From positions 31,210,234 through 31,274,233 of the forward strand of contig CM037472.1 of the NCBI GenBank assembly GCA_021014325.1: a DNA stretch of 64,000 nt, given 5' to 3'. Both the position numbers and the translations under genes were made by a program. This document shows, one piece after another, positions 46,601 through 58,676 of this stretch (positions are counted from its first letter, which is position 1; each line of letters begins with the position of its first letter). Origin of the DNA: Plazaster borealis. Taxonomy: Eukaryota; Echinodermata; Asteroidea; Forcipulatida; Labidiasteridae. A model generated the notes under the pieces. It was not told the origin of the DNA. It did not search any database and was given only the letters and a program-made list of their open reading frames with translations.

Positions 46601-48851
46601 TACTCTATCGATTCGAATACTCGTTTGATAGTTGCGCAATAAGGTTGTTGCCGATTTTTGCTGCGCCATCTCTTCCAGAACATACAGACTTACAAGAAAA
46701 TCCAACTTTCCCTTGCAGCTAATAAACGGAGACTCGAGTCGTTGTGTTCAAACGGTCCAAGTTCCGTGCCATTCATCTGGCACGAAAGGTACCCTCGGTG
46801 TTCGCGGTGAGGTGCGACAAGCAAGCCACGCCAGGTGCCAGTGTAAATCAGCCCAACCCACGGGCCGCCGTCCTGTGTGACTCATCGGTCCCCTCGTGGA
46901 AGACCCGATCTTTTGCCGAGGCTGAGGGTCTTTTTTGTTGTTGTTGCCCGAAAAAAACCCTCGACTTAAACTTGACCCCGGAATAACCCCTCCTGAATAT
47001 TAAATTGGAAAGTAATGACAGCAGAGCGACTGTGCTGAACCGAAATGGCCCCATTAATCGTTTAGGTATGAGTTGGTTTTGATATGGCGAAAATGGGCAC
47101 GTTGAAAGAGAGAATACTGATGTGGCGCTTGCGGGCTGGGTCTAAATTCTCAACTCCCTAAGTCTGTGAGACCTTCATGTTTTTGTTCTTTTACAAAACT
47201 CTTCAGGGCTAAACGCAGCAGAAACAAATTTGTATATACATGTGTAAAGGAGAACTTGGAACTAAAGAGTATTCCTCTGCATAATGGATAGCTCATTTGG
47301 AGAAATTGACAAGTGAAAGCTTTCTGAATTAACTGGCACCCTTTGGTGGGGACTTTGACTCGAGTTGGCGAGTGTGTATGGGTTCCAATGGAGTATAAGC
47401 TTGCAAAAATAGCAATCTGAAACTTGGGAGGAGGAAGAATGTAAACCCCCCAAAACAAACACAAAAAACCCAAAACCCTAACAACAACAAACAGTTCTTT
47501 AACGTTGTTTCTAAAGTAAAATTGAAAATCAAAACTGTATACATTCGAAGATACACGAGAAAAAGACGAAAATCTATATTATTCCATTGGGTAGTAGAGT
47601 AGGCTAGAGATATTGTCAATTCTATACGAAGTGTCGGTGTAGATGTGAAATCTATCCATGTTCTCTAATCAAATACTGGAAGGAAAAGAGACAAGATTCT
47701 CTTCCGCCTTCATACACACACAAAAATGACAAAAACATGATGTTATTGCTTAGTATGGAATCACATCTCCTGTGAGGGTCTCCGTGCAGTGATCTCCTTT
47801 AGTTCTTTTAAGTATTAAACCACCGTATTTTTATTTCTGCTCTACTTTCATGTGGCCTTTTATACATCCAGTGGACTCTAGTCTTGTAAGGTACAATCTC
47901 CTTTGAACAATGTTTTGAAAAAGATGCCCCCCTTCCCTCCCGTGTCCCAATAGCACCAGATTGGACTCTCTCATCCAATTTCTAGACAAGCCACGGTCCG
48001 CGAATCGCCTCCCTAAGGTCGGCTAAGTTTCCTAACGATCTATACTCGGGAAGAAAGCGGAGACAAAGTAAATCAGAGCGACTCTCCCTTGAGGTTGACG
48101 GCAGTCGCAGTGATTTCAAGACCTCAAATTAATGACATCATTTAATCTTTGGCACTCTGCACGAATCACATAAGATCATAAACAAAGTGTTGGGCTTTTT
48201 TGTTATATCTTATATTGAAATGTTATATATTTAATGAAGCATTCTTTCTTTAAACAGCGCCCTTCCCGGTCAAACAGACTGACACATTCTTGTTGTTTTA
48301 TTGAAGGCATCGTTAACCACTTTATCTTGATTGAGAGTTCAACCTGCTTGGGAAAGTGCTAATAACAATTACAGTTTAGTTGTTCCTATAGGCCTAGATA
48401 CTGTGTAATCAATCAACAATGGGTTTTAGATGACTAGGACAGACTGGTCAAAAGTTCATTCACATTATTGCATACCCAAAAGGACATACGAGAAAGAAGT
48501 TTCACTGAACAAAAAAGTACACTATGAGAACTTTAGTAATATACAAAACATTTCTAAACAAAATTGTTGTCAATCTCAATAAGGAAAACATAACCTAATG
48601 TAGATTGCCCTTTGTTTCAATGAATAATTAACCTTCGGCCAAGCTTCCTCTTCGAACTGTTCCTCATGCCTGTAGACCCCTTTCTCATGGCAAATGCACT
48701 GCTTTATCTAGGCACACCGGGTTTTTTCCGACCCACCTAAATACAAAACAAAAAATGTTCAATGCAAGAGAGCTGAATACACTTCTCGAAGAGTACAACA
48801 CCAAACTCTACTTAGAATATTATGCCACCGCACAATCTTTCATAAGAGATC
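43673..48851. other. about 5.2 kb with no recognised repeat; CpG-rich patch 46740-46990
   Basis: None of the dispersed families of this window was found here. The patch at 46740-46990 is CpG-rich and opens frames on both strands; a second patch lies at about 47990-48110. Short frames (73 codons at 45338 is the most protein-like, basic and hydrophilic) show no known motif. The stretch may hold regulatory DNA or parts of introns. Confidence 0.35.
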
Positions 48852-49038
48852 GGGCCCAATTTCATAGAGCTGCTTAAGCACAACAAGTAGCTAAGCACAA
48901 AACAATGTGGCTTACCAGAATAAGGTTACCAGCCAAAATAAGATTCAACATGTATTGTCTGTGACTGGTTTCCTGCTAATTTTTGCCATGCAGTAAACTA
49001 TTAAGCACACTTTTCTGCAACTCTATGAAATTTGGCCC
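48852..49038. mobile_element. inverted-terminal element (GGGCCCAATTTCATAGAG ends)
   Basis: Begins GGGCCCAATTTCATAGAGCT and ends with the near-complement CTCTATGAAATTTGGCCC. Inside, TGCTTAAGCACAA and ATTAAGCACACTTTT pair weakly. A truncated sister lies at 24.4 kb. Confidence 0.7.
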
Positions 49039-50015
49039 AGTTGTGTTGGTCACCGAAAACTAAAACAACGTTGCTGCTCGAGAAAACTCAACAACTTAAA
49101 ACACAAATTACAAGGAAAAAAACACCATTAAATTCGCAAAGGCTTTGAGTACACAGTAAAAGTACCGTGTTCTGCTTGTGTTTGAAAAAAAGAAGAAGAA
49201 TAACGAAATCAGAATAAAATAGCCACGGTTCCTTTCTTTTAATTTCGTTTTTTTCTATTTGTGAGAAGGAAAAATTCAACATTGTGTCGACCCATTAAAC
49301 TTGGCATGAATATTAAATGAAGGAGACCTAAGCTCAATCATGCAGATCTACATTAATCTTAGCTTACTTGTATTTCATTGGCAAAGATAAATTGTTGAAG
49401 GTAGATCATAATAATGAAACCAGGTTTAGTCTATACCCATTTTTTCCTGCCTAAAAAACGTAAAGAAAGGTGGTCCGAGAAGGCCTATGACAATCTATTA
49501 CATACTGTCGATTTCAGTTTTCTCCTATAGTTTGGTTTAATAATGATTTTGAAATCTTCTTTTAGACCATCTTAGCATCCGGATGCAGTGTTCCCCTTTA
49601 AGGTATAAAAGGGCCATCGTGAAAATAATCTGAGCATAGATCTGGCTATTGAGTTACAGTGCTATATTCCATTTAAAACTTATTTCGTGAGAAAAACTAG
49701 GCGACAAAAAATCTTTAGTTTTTTATCGATAATATATAATTTTGAGCCCCTTCATTTTTTTGAAAACAGTTTGTGATATAGGCCTTCACCAAGACCAAAT
49801 CAATACCCACAACCCGTCAGAATAGCTGAACAACCCACAGGGACCACACATTGTATCAAACAACCATTGAACAACAAAAAAAACCTCCTCAAATTTCCTG
49901 GTCCCCTAGTGACCCTAAACCATATTGAAACAATTCCCGCTCGACCTAAATTTGACCGCTTGTCAAAAAGAGAAACAAGAAAGAAAAAGGTCCGTCAGAC
50001 TTGACCTCGATAACA
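49039..50015. other. unassigned AT-rich stretch
   Basis: No recognised features. Confidence 0.4.
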
Positions 50016-50171
50016 TTATAAACAAGACAGACAGCTGACCAGCACTCTCTGGTATGGAAGTATAACACAAAACCCGGGCTTATCCCGATTCTCAGTCAAA
50101 AAGGTTAGCGTGTAACTTCCACGGAAACAAAACGCCAACCACACAACACCAGACGTTGTTTTGGCCGCCAT
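50016..50171 (-). CDS. possible short minus-strand ORF from an ATGGCGGCC start
   Basis: On the minus strand AAAATGGCGGCC at 50171 could be a start codon or simply a YY1-like promoter motif. The frame runs 51 codons: MAAKTTSGVVWLAFCFRG, then a hydrophobic, basic tail, to a stop. No family is recognised. It faces away from the exon candidate at 50381, so the pair would make a divergent arrangement with about 210 bp between starts. The reading frame continues open upstream for about 35 codons, so the start is not forced. Confidence 0.15.
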   Translation of the reverse strand: MAAKTTSGVVWLAFCFRGSYTLTFLTENRDKPGFCVILPYQRVLVSCLSCL

Positions 50172-50380
50172 TTTGGATTTGGAAAGAAACAGTATCGAAG
50201 TAATTTCCTCCACGGATTCTGAAATAGAATCTGAGATATCTAGGACAGATGTATTAACACCTCGTAAGTTGCACATGCGGTAGAATTCGGTTATGCGGAC
50301 ACATCACTCGTCGGGCTGACCTGAACAACGGAGAAGAAGAAGGGGAGAAAAAAAATAGCGATCAACGACAAAACCATAAA
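50160..50380 (+). promoter_or_regulatory. candidate promoter region
   Basis: Contains CCGCCATTTTGG at 50166-50177, the complement of a YY1-type site often near metazoan transcription starts, and CpG-richer text to about 50330. No TATA box is visible at a fixed spacing. The assignment depends on the exon call next to it. Confidence 0.2.
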
Positions 50381-50471
50381 ATGAGGCTGTGCAGACTACC
50401 GGACTTAAGAGCAAAAGACTCGCGTCCGGCCAAGGAAGTGGCCAGTCACCCTGTCCTGGATGGACATCAAG
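50381..50471 (+). CDS. candidate first coding exon, unrecognised
   Basis: ATG at 50381 opens a frame of 30 codons: MRLCRLPDLRAKDSRPAKEV, then ASHPVLDGHQ. It runs into CATCAAG|GTGAGTCT at 50471/50472, a strong match to the splice-donor consensus, leaving a phase-1 split codon. Upstream is a CpG-richer region with a YY1-like site. The peptide is basic, without a signal-peptide profile, and I recognise no family. The only direct support is the donor site and uninterrupted frame, both of which can arise by chance, so this is a lead and not a gene call. No following exon was found. Confidence 0.27.
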
Positions 50472-53088
50472 GTGAGTCTATCTCCTGCTCCTGTGTGCGG
50501 TGTTTACCTGCCGTTGTTTTTAATTACAGTCGCTAATTGACGCGCTGGTAAATAGATGAGGTTGCCTTGTGCGAAGGGGGGGGGGGGGGCTCAGATCTCG
50601 ATCACGTGAGGTAATCAGTGCGCAGAGAGACAGGTGATCAATGCCATATGTATCTCTACAGAGTTACTTGAATATTCCTGCGATCATCTGTTGACATATC
50701 AATGTTGGATGTTACAGGGTTTATTTATTTGTTTTATGATTGTGCCAAGATGTAAGTATATTGTTTTCATTACAATATAATGCCAATAATAAACATGCGC
50801 AATGGTTTCTGCTCCTTAATTGCATGACCATGCACTATAAAGATTCCACTCTCATCCAAAACGAAAACATGAGTGACCGCACTTTTAAAACACAAAGAGT
50901 CACACCTGGTTTACTTCAGAACCATGACTTTTTCCCAGAAGAGATTACTTGCACATGGTTGTCACCCGTAAACTAGTTATATGGTTATTCATAATATCCT
51001 CCCCATTGTTATTCTCAAACTTATACTCAATGTTCTTACTTATACTTCATCCATGCATGCAAATATTCCAACAGTTCTAAGAATAAAGTAGTCGCTCCTA
51101 ATCAATTAGCGCCATTTGTTACATCCTACAATATTTGTTCTGAAATTTATATTTGGAACAAGTTCAAGCGGAACGTCATTCGAACATAAAAAAACTTTGT
51201 TCAATAGGTTTCCATAAAACTCTTATCAGTGACATTTTAAAAATGTTTGGATTTAAAGAAAGTCGCAAAAGTTTCGTCAGCCAATTACCACACAGCGGAA
51301 CAAACACATCGAAGCTACCCGAGTATAGGTAGCCATTCCAGGTGCTTACGTTTCGCATTGGTGATTTTTGTTTTTGTCATGAAAGAGGGAATGGTTCGTT
51401 GTATTTAAAGAGAGCTCCGTGGGGGAATAAAATGGCGCACATTCCCGCCATAATTCAATCTTAATAAACTACTCAGTTCAGAGGTCAACCCGGTTATTAT
51501 GTACAATACAATGGGCCGACCCCTGACACGACTCTTTGGTATAGTGGGAAACAAAACCCTATCGCCAATCGACGGTTGGGCAGATTGGTCCGAGTTATAA
51601 CAACCAAGCTGTTTACAGGCAAATATGACTTTTATTGCTCTGATTGATGCGTTTTGAGAGTGATTTATTCACGTAATTGACGCGCTTTTCAGAGGAAGTC
51701 TAAAAAACAAGCATATTCTGTTCACCCATCGCATGCCTCAGTTGTGTGTGTGTGTTTTTTTTTATTGTAGAAATGAACAATTTCCAAAGAAGAAAATGTC
51801 GTTCATTCTGGAACAAGAAGCAGTTTGATAACAGAAACCGTGAACGATTTTCTTTGCAATTCTCATCAACGAATTCAGTGTTTTTCCCTTTTGATGTTGT
51901 GAAAACTGAAATAAACCTCCAAGCACTAGAACACCTAGATATAGAGGCAGTTAAACGATCAAACAAGTGCTGACTCGCAATGCTATACACTCGCAATGGT
52001 AATTGCAATTTTGAAAGGACACATTTTTATACAAGTTATTCATTGCATCCACAACTGTTCCTTTTTAAGAAAGAGAAAGTCAAAAGGGGTGATTATTCAG
52101 TAACTTTTGTAAACTAGTGTGCTTTTCACTAAATCGGTTTCTTCAGCATTCATCAGATTCGACCGATCTACCTACATCTGAGGATTAGTTATTCATGAAA
52201 TCAGTGGTTTTTATACACGGTAAGACTTCTCCATCTTCTTCTACGAGTGGGGGCTTCGATATCGTCTCCTACTCCATCAACTACAGCCTCGGTTAATGCA
52301 TCGAGATCATCGGGGGACCTTGAAGGGCCCTCGTCATATTTGCGATTTCATTGTCGTGTTTATCAAGGACGGCCATGCCAAAGCCAAGTACCCACATCTT
52401 CATCTTTGGGGAGGCTAATAACAGTGTTTGCTTCTTCTCAAGAAAAGAAAGAAAAAAAATAGACCGAGGAGGACGAGAGGTGAGGAGGTGTAAAGCGATA
52501 AGGGGTGCCTGGCCATGACTTCATTCCACGGTATAGTCAGTGGCGGAGGCCCGCTCTGCAATTTTGACTGAAACTCAAAAACATGAGCTTGCGAGACCGG
52601 GCTCCATGGCGTAGCCTGTGTGGTGGAACCATCGCCCGGTTCAGTCCGCCCGCACTGCATGCCCCGCAACCCACACGACTAATCGGTGGGTGTAGGGACC
52701 CCTCGGGCCACCGGCTGGCTAACAGTGGTTGTGTTACTGGCTCGGTAACCTTTATATCACGCTTAATTTCACAGCCTTCATCTAACCGTACTTTAACCAA
52801 ACTCCCCATCCATCTCCCGTCGTGATGGCTTTACCCACAGGCAAGCAAAGCCCCTCAACAAATCCCACATTTTACGCTGTTTTGATTTTTCATAAAAGAT
52901 AACCATCTTTGGAGAGATTAGCGATACCAGAATTTACTCTAAGATAGAATATGAATGGGAGTATTGTCAGCAGGGATGCCGTGGGCAATGGTGTATGTAA
53001 CTATCTCTTCAAGATTTCGAATTTCGATTGTAATTGTAGGAAAACACCAAAACCAAGCACACGTTTTGTGTTGATTTGATGAGTGAGA
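50472..53088. other. unassigned; G-run at 50576; CpG-rich patch 52240-52790
   Basis: A G-run of about 14 lies at 50576-50589, not far past the donor of the exon candidate. The patch at 52240-52790 is CpG-rich, holds open frames on both strands and no motif. The rest is AT-rich. Confidence 0.35.
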
Positions 53089-53114
53089 GGGGGGGGGCGA
53101 GCGGGTAGGGAGGG
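53089..53114 (+). repeat. G-rich tract with quadruplex potential
   Basis: A run of nine G, then GGG, GGG and GGG separated by short loops, on the plus strand. Confidence 0.6.
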
Positions 53115-55540
53115 AGAAAAATACTTGAAACTGTATTCTTCCATTTTCTAATTTCGTTCACACTTGTTCATCATTGGTAAATGGTATACATAACAGAAGC
53201 AAAAACATGGTGGTTATTCGAAACTCGTAAATCTTGTAAGGAGTTTGTATGTTCGATTGTACCCAATCCCACCATCTTCATGAAAGTAAACTATACTGAC
53301 GAATATGAAGCACACACGGGGAAAGTCTGTCATGATCACCGTCTGGTGGTCCACCTCGGCATTATTAGGAAGGAAACAGAATCATTTTGACAACCTCTTT
53401 GCAAAACAAAATTCTCAAAAGTTTGCTTCGTTTTGTTTGTTAAGTTCGGTGACACTCTTGAAGAGGATGGGAACACCCCGCAATTTGTTACTGACACAAA
53501 TTGTGGTCATGTCAGGCAGGCCGCAAATTCCTGCAGCATTCGGGGAAGTCGACCTTACCCAGTTTACGTGTTTTTTTTTTAACTTGCCATTCAGTCATCT
53601 CATGTGCTTTTGTAAAAACCTTTGGAAGGAAATTGTTAAAAGGTAGTAGTAGGGCCACACTTTTCAAGACAATCTTTGTGTTGACGTTCAGTCAGTCATC
53701 TGGCTATAAGGGAAAGATAATACACTGTTGAGGGTAGACACATGTCCTTTTTGGGGGTAAATACGGGTATGTTTGTTCATTATGATTCGTTCACACATAC
53801 TGAATTAGAAAAATCTGACCGGTACACATTGGTGTATGGCTGTTCTCGATTGTGGCGCCCTTGCTGGGTGATTTGGGGTTCACTGATGGAGAATTTTACC
53901 GAACTTTTTTTCTGCTTATTGTCTACCTGAGTTGTCGTAATCTGTATTTGCCTTCAATACAAGACACGAATGTTCAATTTCTTGTTTGTCGTCTACCAAT
54001 AAATTTGGCGTTCATTCATCTCATTTTCCCGGCACTGTTATAAAGGTTGAAAAGAAGCATGCCCACTTCCAAGCATCTTTCAAATTTAGAAATCACTCGG
54101 AACTAGTCAGTAGTTTTCTCTTCTTCCTCATTTTGTGCCAATTAATAAGATTTAACTGAACATTTGTTTCTGGACTATGCAATCTAACTGTTCGTGGAAT
54201 GATGTTCAAAGTCAAGTTACGAATGCTTTTACTTGAAAACAAAAAATGTTGATTGACTTTCTTTGGAGGAGAGAATCTTGATGTCGGATCCATACCCGTT
54301 TCCCAACATTCTTCCGAGAAGATGGAGTGTATGCAGCCTTTCTCCTGATGGAAACAAAGACCATGAATGATGAATCTTGAAGGGGGAAGTGCGGGGCGAT
54401 ATTTCCCTCTCGTACAATCGTCATTATAGGTGATTTTCTTCGCATTTCCTTTTGTTTACAGCGGGACGGGCTGTGGCATTTTTTAGTAGTGTTATATGCG
54501 GGCACGTCGACTGTTTCTTACTGGTGCTATGTACCGAACATTACGTGACGGGAGCTTCGATAGTGTGTTTGAGTAACGCCGGTGAATCTGGGACACGAAT
54601 AAACACTGACGGCCTCTCGGCCCAGTTTTGGTCTTCCTATTTCTCTTCCAAAACCCGGCTCGGGCAGAGTGTACATTGGCTGCACCATTTGCAGAGCCAG
54701 GCTGAAGACCTATATTATATAGATATGAAAAGGTTCCAGTGGGTAGATATTGCATGAAAAAAAATATCACAATCGATATGACAACAGCATGGCCAGTGTA
54801 AATAGCTGTCACCATAACGCGCTTTGTGTGTACCGTACGGGGAGAAGAACAGCATTTGGTTGGTGATGTGGGTTTAACACCTTAGCCGTCTCAAATTGTG
54901 GCTGGTGCGGATTAGGCTATGTTTTCTATTGTATTTCATGGCTCGATCTGCCGACAAGATTCCAAGTCTGAAAGAGGAGGAATAGTAGTAGATATTCAAT
55001 ATATACCGTAAATCCATGCAGCTCAATTCAACCGCTCGGTTGAATGAAAACTAGCCCATCATCTTTTGAATGTCAAATGATGACAACAACATATTATGTT
55101 GCTTATGAGAGAAAAAAACATACTATGTTACTTTAAAGTTGTACAAGCAATGTTGCAACCCAAGAAATGTCTTACGATCTCAAACAGAAAATAACCTACA
55201 AGAACGGTTTGTGATGATTTTTAGATATTTTCAAACTGTTTCTGCTTTTAAAAAAATATCAAAATCAAACACGTCAACCAGAAGGTCTATGCATTTATGT
55301 GCTATATAGAACTTTACTTTGCTGGCCCAATTAGCAAAACCCATTCAGGGTTTTTATCACGTAGGAATAGGCAATGTAATATTTGTTCACTTTTATAACG
55401 GCCGTTAACAATAATGCATTTCCATTGACCACGTTGTCCATTTTGAGAAAAGAAAACATCGAAAGAAAGAGAGTAATCTGATGGCCAGCGAACTTAACAT
55501 TTTGGAGAAGGCAGAAAAGCATTACAAACACTGATTGCAT
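53115..55540. other. unassigned stretch
   Basis: Several frames of 60-113 codons overlap in different phases and show no motif. No repeat family recognised. Confidence 0.4.
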
Positions 55541-55572
55541 AATTCAATTCAATTCAATTCAATTCAATTTAA
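55541..55572 (-). mobile_element. LINE tail, (TTGAA)n on minus strand
   Basis: Six AATTC units, read on minus as TTGAA units, preceded there by TGGAAATTAAA. This matches the tail at 8.89 kb (ATGGAAATAAATG then TTGAA units). The LINE body would lie to the right, but only about 130 bp of plausible 3' UTR follows. Confidence 0.5.
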
Positions 55573-56364
55573 TTTCCACTACAAACAAATAATATAATAT
55601 CTTATTGAAAACACTATAATACAGTGGGGGCAGCATCCAAAAAATAGACTTGTGTACATTAACAACAAGTTGTACGTGACAGACATAATGTTCTCAGAAG
55701 GTTTAATTTTCCTTGAGAATAGATATGTATAGACATTACCCTCTACGAGGGTACATAATTATTATTCCCATCACAACCTACGATTGACAGGAAACCAATA
55801 ATTATTTAAATCCTTTGTTTTAAAGCTAGATCAACGCATCACCGAAGGAGTTAGATCGGCTTCACATTGCACGGAGAAAGTCACGATGATTCGTTTACTT
55901 TGAAGGGGCCTGATTGTTTGAGAGACGAAAGTGTTGGCTTTGTATAGAGCTGACGGTATTATTCTCTTTTCAAAACCACCGGATCTTCTCTCTTACATTT
56001 CACTAGGGACCTTGGACAGTCCAAATTATTGTGTCCTTTCACACGAAGTGTTATTTGTAAAATTGTACAACCATGTTAAAATAAAGCAAGGGACCCTTGC
56101 TAAATTGTTGTCGTGTGAACATGGCTTATAGATACAGGTTACATAGTGAACCTCGACAACTACTTGATTTCAAAGTGCATTAATTTAAGGTTGATGATGG
56201 CTTCAAGTGCTTGATTAAGTTGTTGTTAATTTGTATGAATTTTGTACTAATGGCTGGATGTTTCTTACTTAAGTGCTTCAAATGAGGTTTAGATGTTTGT
56301 TCATTCACTAGATGTGGACTCCCGAGTGCTGTTTGCAAAGAGGAATTTATTAAAAAAAGCTGAT
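55573..56364. other. unassigned stretch
   Basis: The first 130 bp may be the LINE 3' UTR. No gene recognised. Confidence 0.35.
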
Positions 56365-56759
56365 TTAAAGGTGCTGTATACGTTTGGTTATTGGAACCCA
56401 CCGTTTGTTTCAAACCTTCATAGTTGTAGATACCATAAAACTAACGTGTGAAAATTTAATTTCAAAAGTGGTAGTTTTTTTTTGGAGATATTGCCGAATA
56501 TCTGGAGCGGTTATGTCCACGCAGGAAGAATAATCTGCAACTGGAACACAATCTGAGAAACGTTACTGTCAGTATACGCTTCTCAGATTCAAATTGTTTG
56601 GGATAAAAAGTGATATGTTTTTCCGTAACCGCAGTACTTCGAAGTGATTTTTTTCTTCAAAATGCATTATACTATACAAAGCTGCTGTACTTATTACCAA
56701 GTAAGTTTGGATTGCTATTAATTTTCAGAGTCATTACCAAACGTATACAGACCCCTTAA
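56365..56759 (+). mobile_element. TTAA element, family E, complete copy
   Basis: TTAAAGGTGCTGTATACGTT at the left and AACGTATACAGACCCCTTAA at the right are good inverted ends. The central hairpin at 56550-56589 is kept (AATCTGAGAAACGT with AGTATACGCTTCTCAGATT). This is the cleanest family E copy in the window. Confidence 0.85.
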
Positions 56760-56801
56760 ATCAGTTAGTTTGCACTTGTGTTTTGTTTTATGTATTCTTT
56801 A

Positions 56802-56902
56802 TTTGTTTGGGGTTGAACAAATAACGATTTACTAGAGTGGGATTTGAACCAACGACCTCCGGATTAAAGTACCGGGCGCTCTACCAACTAAGTTATCTCC
56901 CA
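56802..56902 (-). mobile_element. tRNA-Lys-like SINE, full head
   Basis: On minus the head reads GGGAGATAACTTAGTTGGTA, an anticodon region ACTTTAA inside a CCGG stem (UUU anticodon position) and GGTCGTTGGTTCAAATCCC. This is close to tRNA-Lys. The tail GTTCAACCCCAAAC follows as in the other two copies. The head-to-tail continuity and imperfect acceptor stem mark it as a SINE. Confidence 0.75.
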
Positions 56903-58676
56903 ATTTAAAATATTTCCCAGTCAGTTTACCTTGTGGTTTATTGCTTGATATTCTTTAAATTTGTTACTCTTTTTTAGTTCATTAACTTAAAAGTGTAAGA
57001 CCCTTGATTCTAGACAAAGCACAGTAGGTATAATAGTCTACCATCACCCATACAACCATCTTATTTGATTCCTCTGACACCATGAAACAAAACCGAAGCT
57101 ATTGGGAACTGCAACCATCGCTGAATCTATTCTGGTATAATGAAACCGTATTCATTAACGCTATCGCACAAAGGAAGCCTAATACAAATTGAGACAGTCC
57201 GGTTTAAAAAAAAGTCCATACAAATGTTTGTTTTTCGCACTAACCGTACGTCTCATTTGACACATCGTTGTGGTTCACCTTTCATGCGCATCTTAACAAA
57301 ATTAGTCGGATCCATAAGTTGACCAAATTTAAGACTGAATGATACTTTTATCGGTTTCATTGTTGTCATAAGAGTATTCATTGAGGATGTGCAGTATCCG
57401 ATTGACATCACAACATATCACGTTGACCCTCTGCCCAGCGTACACGACTCCCATAAGAAACGACGGATGCCGCTGACAAGGTTTGTCCAGAATAATACAA
57501 AACAAAATATCAAAGGCAGTCCATTCAAATTTGCATGCAGGCCCTTCCTATAGTAAGTCGTGGGTCTCGTTCATGTCCATAAAAGCTTATTAAATTTTTT
57601 CCTTTCTGAGGACCTTTTATTTGTTCGGAGATTTTCGGGGAGGATTTTGTTACCTCGGATATATAGAGTAATTGAGTGGGAGAGGATGGGTATATCATCT
57701 ATCTTGGCTGACCAGGACTCTGTCAGATGACATTGGGAGCTAGTGACCTAAACGCATTGCGGCTCAGCACCTATCATAATTGGTTACAATATCATATCCT
57801 AAATAATAGGTGAATGATTTCAAATCTCGGTTTAAATGCACTAAGTTGAATAAATGAAGCCTCTGGTCTCAGATTGACACGGAATGGTTACTATTAGTTG
57901 TGAATTTCATTCAATTCGCCGAGCCCGAATCTTTTGTTATTTTTGTTAGATCGGCAACTTTTAATAAAAGGAAGTTTCTTAAAATTCAATTGAATCGAAT
58001 AATGTTCAAATTATATTCAATCCAATTCTTGAATTATAATTGATGGATTAATGACCCTTTAAAATAATATTTGCCGGCAGAAATATAATATGAAAAATAG
58101 CAACAATTCAATAAATCAATCAGAGAAATTAGAACCGAATCAATAACAGCTGGCAACAAAGGATTGATCCAGAAATCAATGTCATACTACGTCGGGCTAT
58201 TGGAAACTAGAGTAAGGTTCAATTGACGAAATGCTTACTAATTACACTGCGGAAAACACATTGTTTGGTAGGGTTATTTTATGGTTCTAATAAAATAAAA
58301 CAAAATAAAAATAATAATAATAATGGTTTCCAGGCGATGGAAAGTCAAAAACATGAACCAATGATCGGGTTGATTACACCTTAATCATTAGATGCTTGAA
58401 AATGAAATATGATATGATTCCATCAACATTTAAATCTGAGTGATATGAGATATATGGCATGAGTGTTATACAAAACAATTAATAATAATAATAAAATAAT
58501 AACAAAATAAAAGTAAAGACAAGAAAATTGCAAAGGGAAAGTCACTCAAAAAACTGATGCATTAATCAATCTGTATTTTGTAAATTATCTTGTTCAAAGT
58601 TCTGTGTTTTTTTGTTTTGTTAAATGACAATTTTCAGTACATTTTTCTGGGGGTAAATTCGGAATAGTAATTCTAT
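56903..58676. other. AT-rich stretch with A-rich simple repeats
   Basis: AAAATAAAATAAT simple text lies at about 58289-58325 and 58480-58512. No gene or dispersed family recognised. Confidence 0.45.

Noticed and set aside
56829..56902. Functional tRNA-Lys gene
   Set aside because: The acceptor stem is imperfect, and a family tail common to three dispersed copies follows.
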